From NCBI RefSeq assembly GCF_000208745.1, contig NC_030852.1, positions 2,189,927-2,253,926 on the forward strand: a stretch of DNA of 64,000 nucleotides, in the 5' to 3' direction. How positions within the stretch are numbered: the first letter of the stretch is position 1; each line of letters starts with the position of its first letter. The translations under genes and the position numbers were made by a program. Below the pieces are notes generated by a model. That model did no database searches. It worked only from the letters and a program-made list of their open reading frames with translations, and was not told the DNA's origin. This document shows, one piece after another, positions 26,588 to 39,299 of this stretch. This DNA comes from Theobroma cacao (Eukaryota; Streptophyta; Magnoliopsida; Malvales; Malvaceae).

Positions 26588-26820
26588 GGGGGCTAAGGAG
26601 CTCCTTTCAGTCCAATACAGGGGGCAGAGATGTGGATAGAGCTGCCATCTCATGCATTGGGTTATGCTTAGTGTTTTATTGGAAAGATTTGCCAAAATTC
26701 ATCACCCAAAAAAGAGAGAGAAGATTATGAATGTTGAGTTTAGCCCGATGCATGGTGTGGGAGCAACTCCTTCCACATACTTTGCCCACCCATTGGACTG
26801 AAGGGAGCTCCTGGTTTCAT
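26588..26820 (+). ncRNA. MIR319: MIR319 precursor
   Basis: The 3' arm contains TTGGACTGAAGGGAGCTCCT (26793-26812), the miR319 mature sequence with the CTCCT ending of the miR319c type. The 5' arm has GAGCTCCTTTCAGTCCAAT (26598-26616), which pairs with it almost perfectly. A second conserved duplex lies inside: GCCATCTCATGCATTGGG on the left against CCCGATGCATGGTGTGGGAG on the right, the extra loop-side stem typical of miR319/159 precursors. The arms are separated by about 180 nt, normal for this family. miR319 directs cleavage of a subset of TCP transcription factor mRNAs that control leaf growth. The primary transcript ends are unknown; a TATA-like box lies about 85 bp upstream of the hairpin. 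Confidence 0.95.
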
Positions 26821-29800
26821 CTCCATGCACTGCACCTGTTTAGGAGAACAAATATTCCCAAAATCTTGTTTTGATCTTGTCTTCGAACTCATCTGCCCTT
26901 TTTTTTTTTTTTTCTTTTCTCAATCCTGGCTTAACTTGTAACTTTTTTTCAACTCTTTTCAGGTTTTTATCCAGCTTCACAGTGACTAAAATGGAGATCA
27001 AGTGCTGTGGAAGTTGGCAGGTTGCAGCTCAGAGAGTAAACTTGACTGAGAGGATTGCCGTGACATTCCAAGAACAAAGCCTCAAGATTAAGAAGTTCCC
27101 ACTCTCTCCACCATCTTCAGTTGTCCTGCACTGGGCAAAACTTGCAGATGCTGCAAGCTGACCATACAGGACAGCACAGAAGTTGCTTTAGTAGTCTTTG
27201 TTCTGAGCATTCCCTTCAGCCGTAAAAACTCCAGTTTAAACACTGGGTATTCATTTCTTATTGTGACTTGTAAGCATTATGTATACCAAAGACGAGCCTT
27301 TTTCTTGCTAAGGTCTACTTCTTCCAAAGGCAACTCAGATTTTCTTAGTCCTTTTTAAATCAAAGAGACAAGGTTTCCAGATGGGAGGCGAGTCCCAAAC
27401 ATTAAAAACGAATTGCTAAGGAACTTAGAAAACCAAGCATTGGGAAATTAATTTGACAAGTCCCATTAGAGAACAAAGATCTGTCATTGTAGAGGTTTTA
27501 CCAAAAGACCCTGTTTCCAATGGCATAAGGCCAAATGATATCTGCAAACCTGGTCAAACTGCATGTTGGACAAGAAAAATGAAATAGGAGAGAGAAGCAT
27601 CAAAGTTTCCAATCCATTAGATGGCATAATATGAGTTGAAGCTGCATCTGAATTTGGAGTCGGTACAACAGTTGAGAATCTAGAAGTCAAGCCCTCCAAA
27701 ACTCAAAATAGGCAGAAAAAGACATCTTGTCTTTCAACTCCTTCACATCAGCAATCAAACTGGATATGAAAACTACAAATCCCTTATCAATAAGGTATAT
27801 ATTTCAAGCAGGAAATGACAAGAAACTTATTTCATTATCTCATGTACTGTTATGGATAGACTCGCCCAAGTAATAGCATGACTAATAAGAAAGGAAAAGG
27901 AAAAGGAAAAAAAAAAGGGTTAACATGGAGAAAAGAAAAATGATAAAGAGATCATCCTGTCCTGTTCATTATATGAGTCTTACAATGCAAACAACAATAA
28001 TAACAATGTAAGTAGACAGTTATTCAAATCCCTCGTTTTATGCATTCCTTCACTGGCCCGAAATTCAGTCCCCTGCAAGAGTGAAGCACAACATTAATTC
28101 TATTGTTACCAAGGTGAATTTTGCACCCTGTTTCTAGCAAGATGCATAATAAGTCATATTGACACGCATAGAGATTGATTTGAATAATTGTGAAGACAGC
28201 CTTCAAATCAGAAATACGCAACTCAGAAGTCACACCACATAAAAAGATAATGAAGACGGAATAAACCATATAATTCAGAAAATTAAAAGGAGAGAGAGAA
28301 AAAGTCTTATTCATGCTGAAATGAAAGAAACTGAACCACAACCACATGAAGCTAAAACCAAAGTACTGTTCTTTTATTTATTTATCTATTACACGCTTTC
28401 ATTGCCCGGAAAATCTAAATATCATGTCACATCATAGGCCTCACGTTGGAGCAGAGCGTTCATATCAACTCTTATCAAAATCTTATTGATATAAACCTCC
28501 TTAATACAAATATTTAGATATCCCATCCCATCATTGCTTTATTGCATTTAGAAAACCACAAGGTACCAACAACTTTCATTTTCAAAAAAAAATAATAAAC
28601 AAACTGTGAAGCAAATGGATTAGTTTAGACCTTAAATCATGAAAACTATGATGGCCACTATGCAAAATAAATTTTTATGTAAACTCCCTTAGAAAGAATA
28701 TCTCTCCACCACACTTTCAACTTTCAAAGTATACAGCAAATCGACAACTGTCCTATGAATGCACTCAATTGATAATAAGGTAAACTGCCTAAGAAATCCA
28801 GGAACAATTACTCTTGGAAGACAACTTGTCATCACGATCTTCATTAAAAACCTATGAAAGTATTTTCGAATGCATTAACTTAGTTCCATATGCCAGCCTA
28901 CACGGCCTAAAATGGCCCATTTCTCTACTTAAAAAAAAATCCTTGCATTAAAGTTGGAAGCACTAAAAGCTTTTAAGATTGTGCAAATTTTTTTTAAAAT
29001 TCTAGTTCTCTATTAACAAAAAGGATGGAGGAATCAAAACACAGCCCCAAAAGAAATCTTCACAAAATGAAATGGGGATGAAAGGGAACAACAAATATCA
29101 GTCAGGTATCCTCGCCAAGTTCTTGCCCTAAAAATGGTTTTAATTTTTACCATAAATCAATGAGCCTTATCATGGATAAAAAAAGAAGTTGAAACCATAT
29201 ATCAATGAGCATTATCCTGGATGAAAGGGACAGAATAAAATAATAGAGAGATCTATTTATTTATTACATTACGCAAAAGTAAAGGTCACAATAAAAGCTT
29301 AAGCTCTACTTGATTGTTATTTTTTGTATATGTTTTTTGCTTCCAAAAACAAAATGCAAAAAATGCATTAAGATACAAAAACAAAATTTTAAACTTACAA
29401 ATTTATTTTTAAAGATAACAGAATACATGATTTACTTTATATAGAACAATTATGTTTGGAAAAGTTTTACATCTTAGCTATTTGCTAATCTTTAATTAAA
29501 TATTATTATGCTTTTTACTAATTGTTTTCATTTTACAGCAACATTGAAGGAAACAAGTAAATAACAAAAAGCAAGTAGTAAAAGTGATAACCATATCGAA
29601 CTTAATTTTTACTAGCAAAAACTAAAAATTTAAGCTATAAAGAGCACCCAGCGTCTTACGTGTAACAAAAGGAAAAAAAAAAGCCTTCTGTCAGTACCCA
29701 ACATCTTAGGTATTTTAGTAAATTTCTTCTGCAGCATAGTTATCTTACATACCATATGAAGCTGATCTTAAAGGGGATATATTTAAAAGAAATATACAAA

Positions 29801-32245
29801 ATGAAAAGGAATAGTAAACAAAAACAGAAACAGATGTTTCTAACTTAGAATGCACTTTATAAACCACCTTGAATTTGGAGCTAATCATCAAGCCTCTATC
29901 AATTAGCGTGATAACAGATGCAAAAAAAAAAAAAAAAAGGTAGATGCACCAAAGTAGATGAAAATGTACATTCAGACTTCAGCAACATAGACAAAAGTAA
30001 GATTTTTTTCCCGTTTCCCTTCTTAGTCCTTTAGTTTATATTTCAGAAAAATCTTAGTTAATCATTCTTCAGGCTTAGAAATTTAATCCAAAAGCATGCA
30101 CTCAAAAAAGGAAAGAAATATTAATCTAACAGCAACATTAAGCAAACATATTGGAACACATACATCAAAATTATGAAGGATAATTCTCTAATACTTCTCC
30201 TTTCATCATCACAAAAGGGGAGCTCTTGGAGTTTCAAACTATAGGCATATTAGCTCCAATCCGGACACATTAACAGAAACTATCACTTCATTTTAAGTTC
30301 AAGCCTACTAAATAACACGCCAAATTAAAATAGCTGCAAATTCAAAACTAACTAAAAGTTTTCGCAATCACCTAAGCTCCTTCCTCACAACAACTACATT
30401 GCAACACATAAATGATGTATTTTGATGCACCAACCTATACCTTTTGTGTTCAATTGTATATCTTCACACACACAACAAGATTATACAACTTAACTGAAAT
30501 CATCAATATGAAGTTTAGGTCAAACACAACAAAATGTATTTTTTTTTCATTCCCAGCCCATATCTACATAATTCAAAAATGAAAGATTCTGCAACCACGT
30601 TGAAATTATGATTCTTGCTTTAATTTTTTAATTTTAATACTGCTTCAACTCAACAATTTTCTCCGAATTGGCAGATGCACAAGTCTAATTTGCATATGAC
30701 ACCAACTCCACCTTTTTGTGGGAAAAAAAAAAGCATTTACTTTTCTAAGTCTAACATATCCTCTTAGAATTACTAGATAACAGTCTTAAGATCATCTTTC
30801 AATTTCACTCCTGTTCTTAATATAAAATCTAGTTTCAAAATTCCCTAACATTTAAGTCATAGTAGTATTTTCTCTAACAGCCAGCCTATTAAATTTTCCA
30901 TTTAAGATGGTAACTTCTACAATGACAACACTCAGTTGCGATAGTTCATTTTATCCAAACTACCCCGATACATGAATGAAACTGTCCTTCAAGCAGATAA
31001 TTTCAACTTTATGAATCTCTTTGCCTTCAATTTGCACTCTCCCATTTCTATTCTCAATTTTAGAGTAACCACATTCCTTGTAACCTAACTGAATTCTAAT
31101 CAATGGAAACCTCATGAAGTCTAAGGTGCTACTCTATCTTTTCACCTTTATCTCATCAAACAATACTGCAGCATGAGAAAAAGGCATGCCAAGAAAAACG
31201 CTGTATTCACCTAATAATTAAAATTCATCCAAAAATAACACATAAAGCATCACATTACACATTATATATACACCACTCCGCCAAAATTTTCTTGAAAGTG
31301 AATTCCAAGTTACTCAGTGATTCAGTCAAACCCACCAGACAAATTTGTGCTCCTAATGCTTAAACCATACTGATTAAACCATTCCAAGTGGATGCCACAG
31401 TTATTACACCCATGTGGTGTTCCACAAAGACTCCATCATAATTAGGAACTCAGTGACCTTGAAAAGTAATAAAAGACATAGCAGGTTTCTGAGCTTATAT
31501 GGTTCACTGGCCTTACAATCTTAGGCTTAGTAATGCTTTGTCTCCTTGCAAGATGATAAAAAGTTCCTAATCATTTGGCACCCAACTGATTGCACAAGTT
31601 AATTGCAGGAACCCTTAAACCCCCTAATCCACCCCAAAATAAATAATTAAATAAAACTCAGCAATTATGTTTAAGTGGGTGAACAGCTTTATAGCTGTAG
31701 TTTCGTCATTCGTAATAGCCCTCTTCATCTCTTTTGAATATTCATGCTGAAAAAGCTTATCACCAGAGCAAACTTATCAATAAATCTACAAATTAAGTAG
31801 CTTTTCCATATAATCCAGTCGCAGTTCTTTCCTTCTCAGTGCAAATCCAAAAACATACCATTGTTCCCAACTCTCACCAACATAACCAACAAAAAAGTCG
31901 ATGCAAAGAGCTAAATTTCAGTGATTTCCATAGAGTTTTTGCCATCAAATAAGCTTAAACTATTCTTTTTCTACCTTTTTTGCACAATCTCATATGTTTG
32001 TCCACCATATTGACTTCAAAAAACTTTCCATAACTTCATATCACAGGCATAATTACGGCTACCTGACTCAGTTAACTTGTTTTATACTTTTTTTAACAAA
32101 TTTATTAGATTCAACCAAACAGTTCCACACACAAACAACAACAAAAAAAAGGCAGGAAATGATTTCATTGAACTAAAAAATTGTTCAGTAGATAGTTCAA
32201 TGAATAAAAGGCCTGAGAATACCTTACATAAGTGAATGCAGCCTC
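26821..32245. other. Long spacer, no recognisable gene
   Basis: The first few hundred bases are probably the 3' part of the MIR319 primary transcript. Beyond about 27200 the region is AT-rich, with many poly-A and poly-T runs and only short open frames (for example 27484-27699 and 28024-28347 on the minus strand) that match no family I know. The part nearest 32245 is probably the NDUFB10 3' UTR. Confidence 0.5.
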
Positions 32246-32941
32246 TCAGTCTGACTCAACCTCCTCAACTTTCGGACCTAAAACCCCAAATCATCAAGAC
32301 AGAATTAAAACAGTTCAGCTATTCGTTCGGCAAACAACATGTGACTAATCTGCAAACAATGCCCCATGTTTCGTTGCTTTTACTACTTGCTTTGTTTTTT
32401 GCTTCCTCAAAAATGCTAAAAAGTAAAAGAAACGATTTCTATTCGATTGAAAACTAATGAACTAGTTAAATAATAACCCATTACCAATTGTAAAATCATA
32501 CGTTCACTTACTCCAATAAAATTACGCCTTTTTCAAATTCCAGATTTCCTTCCAAGAAACAAAAAGCAAGCAACAAAAGTAACCACCAAAGGAGCTTAAA
32601 GTAAAAAGTTTATATAAAAAAAGTATAAAGAGGAAAAAAAAAGGATTAAGACCGTGGAGGGAAGGGTGGCGGCCTTCCTTGCCCCAACCGATGCCGCGGG
32701 TGGCGTCGAGGTACTGGCGAACGAGGTGGCGGCACTTCTGGAGATGGTTGACTCCTTCGATGCGGTAACACCACCTCACCTTGTCTCGGAGGATCTTCGC
32801 CTTCTCTATGTCGATCCATTTCTCTCGAACTATATGCTCCCTCATTTCCAGCATCGCCACCGGGTCCTTGTAGGGATTGGCCGGGTCGAAGTCATCCGGC
32901 GCCGTTTCATCGAACTCTGGGACTCCCTTCTTCCTCCCCAT
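32246..32941 (-). CDS. NDUFB10: NADH dehydrogenase 1 beta subcomplex subunit 10 (NDUFB10/PDSW), 2 exons, 106 aa
   Basis: Accessory subunit of mitochondrial respiratory complex I, in the membrane arm. Exon 1 is 32653-32941 and exon 2 is 32246-32277. The intron begins GTCTTA, a weak donor, and ends TTTTAG. Joining them gives 106 residues, matching the usual plant length of about 106-107. The start follows from the conserved N-terminus MGRKKG; a longer upstream in-frame stretch to 33052 is not conserved in type. Recognisable blocks: NPYKDPVAMLEMREHIVREK, the CYR motif, NHLQKCRHLV and YLDATRGIGWGK. Cys in CYR and QKC fit the CHCH-like pair seen in the family. The terminal exon adds only GPKVEEVESD. 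Without splicing, exon 1 would read into a poor hydrophobic tail, which argues for the intron. Confidence 0.93.
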
Positions 32942-34389
32942 TTTCCACTCTGCCTCTCTTTTCCTCACTCTGCTCTTCTTTGCGCTGTGGTCCGTTTTAG
33001 TCGTGTGGCGATTTTGGGCTTTGGAAGTTGGGTCTTGTGTTTTGTTGTCCATCGGCCTAAATCTGATTTTGATTTAGTTTAAGGCCCGAGATAAGAAATC
33101 CAATTCTTTTTTAGAAAGAACTAAAAATAGTACATTTTTATCAAAACAATACGTGGAAATGAAATTCTTATAACATCACTATATAAAATTGAAGCACAAT
33201 CTCTAAGAGGATCTCTATGAAACGTCGTAGTAATAGGATATTGAAAATCAATGTTCGCAAGAAAATCGATCAAATGATTAGATTCGCGATACATATGAAT
33301 GATACTAACTTATCATTTTTTCTTTTAAGAGATTTTTAATAGTTAAAGTCAAATTTGAATTAATATTTGATTAATTTGTTTTCATTTAAATCACTTGTAT
33401 AGCAGTTTTGTTGTTCATAGTTAAAATCACCTTACGACATCCCTTTTCCTATATAAGGGTGGTAATTCCTGTTCGCGTATTTAATTGTGTCGTGTCAATA
33501 TAAGGTATTAACGATTATTTGAGTAAACACGAACACGACACGAATAATTATTCGTATCAAAATCTAAAACATATACACGGACATCATTATTAACTACGTA
33601 ACACGATACAACACGACTAACACATTTATTAATCGTGTTATAATTTTTTTCTAGACATGACACGATTGTAAACACGAATAGCGATTAACACATTTTACAC
33701 ATTTACACAATTAAATTACATGATTAAATTACAAGTATTTAATTTTATCATTCAAATTTAAATCAGTAATTATAAAAATAATTATAACAAAATAATAATA
33801 GTATCAAATATAATAAAATTTAGCATAAATAACATACATTAACATCTAACCTTTAAATACTAATAATATCTAAAATCATCTATTATTTTCAACCATAATT
33901 AAATACATATCAACCATGAACAATTCTAAATGCTAAACCATGAACAATTCCTAACACTAAATCAAAATTGAAAATTTGCTTACCAATGTCACATCATTTC
34001 GATCTCCCAAAACCTAATGATGAAATGGAAACAATATATTAATAAATTAGATCAAAATAAAAAAATTAATATAATTTAAAATAAAATTTAAGGCATTATC
34101 TTTCAATGTTAATCTTTGACATTAGGCATAAAGCATTCTGTTATGTTATTTCTGCCCTACTAATATATAAAGTCATGACATCTGTGGTAAGATTGTTCAA
34201 CTCTGTTTCTACAGATTCTACAATATAAAAAATGTTTATTAGAAGCATATAAATAAATCAAACTTATTCTAATCATGCATTTAAACACAAGAAAAATAAT
34301 AAAAAAGAATATCAAAGAATGAGAATGTATTACAATTTCCCCAAATAGCCAATCTTTAGAACATAAAATTTCCTTCGGAACATCTAATT

Positions 34390-35760
34390 TGTTAATATAG
34401 AAGTCTTAAAGAGTAAAATACCAAAAAGGGGGTGAATTGGTATTTAAAATTTTTTTTTGCAAAATTAAGTATAAAAACTAAAACTTTTTCACCCAAAAAT
34501 ATATTTTAGTACAACAACAAGTTTTCAACAATAAATCACTACGCATAAAAATAATATAGTAAAATAAGATATTTTCTTAAGTTAAATAACAATTATGAAT
34601 GACAAAGTAAAAATATTTTCCTAAGTGTAAAAAAATAAATCAATACAAAACTATTTTACTAAGGCAAATGCAAGTAATGAATAATAATGTGGAAAATTAA
34701 AAAGAGATACAAAGATGTTATGGTTTAGTTTTTTCGATATCTATATCCATTCCCCTGGCAACCAATGAATTTTTAATCCACTAAAAAAATTCTTGCTTTT
34801 TAACGAAATCAAGCGAAAATCCTGACACCAACTTTTTATGGGATCAAGCAATAACCCTTACATAATCCACAAAAGGATTTTTGCTTTCTAACGAGATCAA
34901 GCGATAACACACCAACAATTATTTTTACGAGCTCAACCATAAGCACCTACAAATAGCTTTTCAAAGTTAAGCTAGAACTTTTATAATGGGGTACAAATTT
35001 CAGCAAGAAAATGCCTTTACAAAAGTTAGGTGCTAAGACTTTAAGCATGAGTGTAGTCAGAGAATAAATATTAGCTCAATGAAGCAAGTATTCAACTTTT
35101 GTACACTTGGTGAAAGACTCAAATGAAGCTAAAGAGTGAATATAAGCTTTTGGAGATTTCTATAGGGTTTAAGGCTTTGGTTTAGGTCTTCTCTTGCTTC
35201 TAAACAACTCAAATGTAGCTATTTATAGCTAGCGTCAAGTTTGGAGCCGTTAGACACAAGTTTGAATATATCTAACCATTGATGAAGCTTAAGGGTCGAC
35301 TACAACGCTCTTAAGGTTGATTATGTTCTTCAAATTTATCAATTTAGGGGTCTATAGTTGAGTATAACCTTCTTCTACTTGATCCAACTTCTAAGAGGGT
35401 GTTTTTTGAAAATCTAGCTGCTATAGTCGACTATACCTCCTCTATAGTCGATTGTCTTTGTAAAGTCAATTATTTCATGCTTTTGACTTGTCAAGGTTGA
35501 CTATGTCTGTTTAAAACTTTGTTTTCTTCAACTTTCTAGAACAAGGTCGACTATAGACACTCCAAGGTCGACTATGGCTTCATACTCTTCAAGTTTTGCA
35601 CTTTTTTCTGCCTTTGGATTGACTTGAGCTTTTCTAAGAACAACTTTTAACTTGTGTCTTGAGGTTTCATTAGCTTTTTGGTACTTTTCTTCAGCTATTT
35701 TTTCCTTGCCTTGTTCCTGCATTCCAATAACATTTCAAGACAAGCTTGCTCTTATTTTCT
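34390..35760. mobile_element. Probable nested insertion with repeated GTCGACTAT motif
   Basis: This block lies between the hAT left end and the transposase 3' end and does not look like either. It starts near AAAAGGGGGTGAATTGGTAT, a type of end seen in other plant repeats, and from 35280 to 35580 repeats variants of GGTCGACTAT or TAGTCGACTATA at least six times. No coding domain recognised. Limits and class are uncertain. Confidence 0.35.
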
Positions 35761-35936
35761 TAGCTAAATATGTATTGTTTGAAAGGTTATAAGATGTCTT
35801 TAATGATGCATGATTTTTCAAACAATTATGTAATCTTAGGAGATTAAAAATATATTTAAGACAATTTCAAATGTTTGACATTAAGTTCAAGATAACAAGT
35901 GATTTTTGTCAAATCAAAACATGATGTAACTTAAGG

Positions 35937-37919
35937 CTAACATAGTTTAAGCAAGCTCCAATATTGATCAAGAACTCTACCACTAACACTAAAAGTAGAT
36001 TCGGAAGACACTGTGGATACAAGAATGGCCAAGATATCACAAGCTATGGCAACATCCTTAGGATAACGAAACTGATTTGTCTTCCAATATTGTAAAATAT
36101 CTAATTCTATTGTCACATCAATTTTTTGTTCATCCAAATATTGCTCTAGTTGAGATTTGTTGTTGGCAACGCTAGACTCATTTTGAAAATACTCAAACTC
36201 CTTAATAAAAACAAAACAATTAAAAAATAATCAAATAAAAAATAGCAAAAACATATTAAATTTTAATAAAAAATAATACTTCAAAACTAAAAAAATAAAA
36301 ACCTTTAAGAACTCTGTTTTTCCCATTTACAACTTTCTCCCAAAAGGTAAGTCATAAAAAGTGTAATTTAAAGATGATGTTGGAGCATCATAACCTTGGC
36401 AGCACATTCATTATAAAAAGCAAATAAATGATCTTTAATCTTTTTAAATTCAGTTGAATTTCTCCCATAAAGGTTTGTGTAACTCCATTTCACAAATCAA
36501 ATCTTGTATCGAGGATCAGATATCGCAACTATTGCTAAAATCACACTAAATTCGGACCAATACTTGTCAAACTTAGGAAATATTTGCATAGACATATTTT
36601 TCATATACACATCATCCCCATTCATATGTTTTTGCAAGGGCATGCGTGCCATGAATACCGAAGGAAAATATAAGTAGGTTGTGGGATGCTTTGTTTCAAA
36701 AAACACACAAGTAATCTCATAAAAGGCACTCAAGAACTTGTTAAGTTTCTCAATTCTATCCCAGTCATCTCTAGATGGATAAGTCTTAAAATTTGACTCA
36801 CTAATTTCACAATGAGAAAAAACCAAATGAAAATAAAGTGCACTTTCAACCATGAGAAATGTGGAGTTCCACCAAGTTGGAATATCTTGTTTAAGCCTCT
36901 TTTTGCATTTAAATGCATTATGTTCACACACTTTAAAAACTTTTGTTTTCTCCCTTAAGAACTTTTCATATGCTTAATACTTTCCCTCACTTTTTTTACA
37001 GCACTATCAACTTCTTTCAAACCATCTTGTATAATTAAATTAACAATATGAGCACAACATTTTATATGAAGAAACTTTTCACCTCTTAAAAGTGGTTTTA
37101 CCATGTTCAAATGCACTTTCAACTTCTCAATAGAGTATCATTTGCAGAAGCATTGTCCAATGTCATAGAAAATGATTTACTTTCGATTCCCCATTCAACT
37201 ACCAATGCATGAACCTTTTCACTCAAAGCAACACCATTGTGTGGAGGTGGCATAAAGGAAAAACTCAAGAATTTTTTTTGTAAAACCTAATTTTTGTCAA
37301 CAAAATGAGTAGTAAGACATATATACCCATCAATAGTGGCAAAAGTCCACAAATCAAAAGTCAAATAAATCCTACCAAGTGTTTCATGCTGCAAGCATTT
37401 TATCTTACATTCTTATTTTTTATGCATCTTAAGTATGTCAGCTTTGATAATGTTCTTAGAGAACAAAACAACATCTTCCCACAAATAAGTCAATAAAGTC
37501 TTAATGCTAGTATACTCCATAAATGATAAAGGCAAATTATTTATCACAATTGGCACTACTACTAATTCACAAAACTTTTCTAGATCAAACTTTGAATTCC
37601 TCATTAACATTGAACCATGTTTTTTTAGAAAAAATCATTAAACCTATATCATGTGTCTCTCTCCTAACACATTTTTCATTATGACATTTCATATTATCTG
37701 TCCCATTCTTGCTTTCACAATTCAAAAAATAACCACAGAGCTTGCACTTCGTTTGTGGTTTTCCATTAATTGAGTTCTTTTCGACAAACGTTCAAAAAAG
37801 TCTAAACTTTTGAAGTTAACCACCTTTTTTTGTGTTTTCATCTCTACACAATCATCAGTAGTTTTCTTCACAAAATGACCATTCGATTCAAGAGAAATAT
37901 CAACATTGCTAGATTCCAT
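35937..37919 (-). pseudogene. hAT transposase (BED zinc finger / RICESLEEPER type), broken
   Basis: Fragments in order on the minus strand: 37919-37722 (N-terminal part), 37610-37413, about 37380-37030 (contains LTFDLWT and CLTTHFVD, then LDNASAND), 36931-36497 (WWNSTFLMVESAL and the region around DPRYK) and 36137-35937 (the C-terminal dimerisation motif DILAILVSTVSSESTFSVSGR). Stops and frameshifts separate the pieces, so no full protein can be made. The order and content match a plant hAT transposase of about 650-700 residues. Confidence 0.85.
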
Positions 37920-39299
37920 CTACAAACATCAGTAGCAAAAATAAAATCAGTAAGCAAAAATATGCAGCACTAAAAAAATATACATAAGCTGATAAACAAT
38001 TTGCTCATGGAAAGAAAAAAGGCACATAACAATAAGCCAAAAATAAATAAAAGTTTTCACTTTTCATCTTTGCAGAACAACATAATAGTAACAATGTTCT
38101 ACATGTTTTTACGCTAATTTAAAATTAACTAGCAAATTGGATTGCATTGTGCATCACTAACCAATCAAATTAATATTCCCCTAAATCTCCTCTGATTCCA
38201 GAACCAAGAAAATCAAAAACCTCTATTTTTTTTATAATTCCATTCTTCTTTTGTTTCCAATAAAATGTTTTTCTTTTTAATAGAGAATGAAATTAAAATC
38301 TGAATCTAATTTTTTAAATAACAAATACATATAATTCTCATTAAGTTAAATACTCAACTAAAAAAAAAACAACAACTAGTAGGAGAAATTTAAAATTTAA
38401 ATCATTAACATTTGATAAAATTTTGAGAAGAAAGCAAACCTGTTAAACATTACCACAGCACCACCTAATTGGAGGAAAATGCCTTTAGGTTAAGATTTTT
38501 GGATTTTTAATTTCTTGGGAAATCATCGAATAGAAAGAAGAAGAGAAGAAACAGTGAAATAATCGATAAAATTTGTTGAATAATCAATGAAAGTATTGAG
38601 AAAATGGAATAGGAAAAGAACCAGAAGAAAAAGAAAGCTGAGCATACCTTTTGTTGTGTTGTTGAGTGTGCTTGTGCGACTCATCTAAATGAAAAGAAAA
38701 ATCAACATAACAATTAGTGTTTTGGATATTATTACTTTATTATATTTATGAAATTAAGAAAATCTTTTAAAATATTTGTTTAAAATTATTTAAACAAGAG
38801 TAAAATAGTTTTAGAATGTTAACTTTAACAAGTTATTAATAAATGTGTCACTAATATACGTGTGGACACGAAAACATGTTTAATTAATTGTGTTTAAACG
38901 TGTTTTAAACATGTTAAACATGTTTAACACTTTAAGATACAAAATACATTAAGGCCAAACACAAATCTGTTTAAACCTCGTGTCTTCTTATGTCATATTC
39001 AAAATTGCCAAGTCTAATCTTATGCCATCAAAAAACTCTAATAAACACCTTGTACTTTTGCTCTATATGCAGAACAATTTTCTGGTTTGATTAAGAAACA
39101 ACATTTCCAATTCCTAAAGTGGTCACAAACGACACCTTTTGTAGTAGATTAATAGCATGAAGTTCAATGAGCTCTATTAGTGTTGAGTAGTATCCAATAA
39201 TTTATTTAGATAATTTTTCAAACTGTGTTTGTGTCACTTGATTCGTGAGTACCAAACTCAACAATTCCCTCTACATAATTTTTTTGGTACATAAGAATC

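Larger units (their letters stand above)
33454..39016 (-). mobile_element. hAT superfamily DNA transposon, decayed
   Basis: The right end, read on the minus strand, begins TAGACTTGGCAATTTTGAAT. The left end begins TAAGGGTGGTAATTCCTGTT. Both are followed by subterminal DNA full of ACACG, CGTGT and TTAACACG words, the usual hAT organisation. The inside carries a broken BED/RICESLEEPER-type transposase on the minus strand. Flanking 8-mers match only partly, so the target duplication has eroded or the ends are slightly off. Another insertion (about 34390-35760) appears to interrupt it. Confidence 0.65.

Noticed and set aside
28024..28347. 107-codon minus-strand frame, considered as the NDUFB10 second exon
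   Set aside because: Its acceptor gives the wrong phase. The exon at 32246-32277 closes the frame and restores the conserved length.
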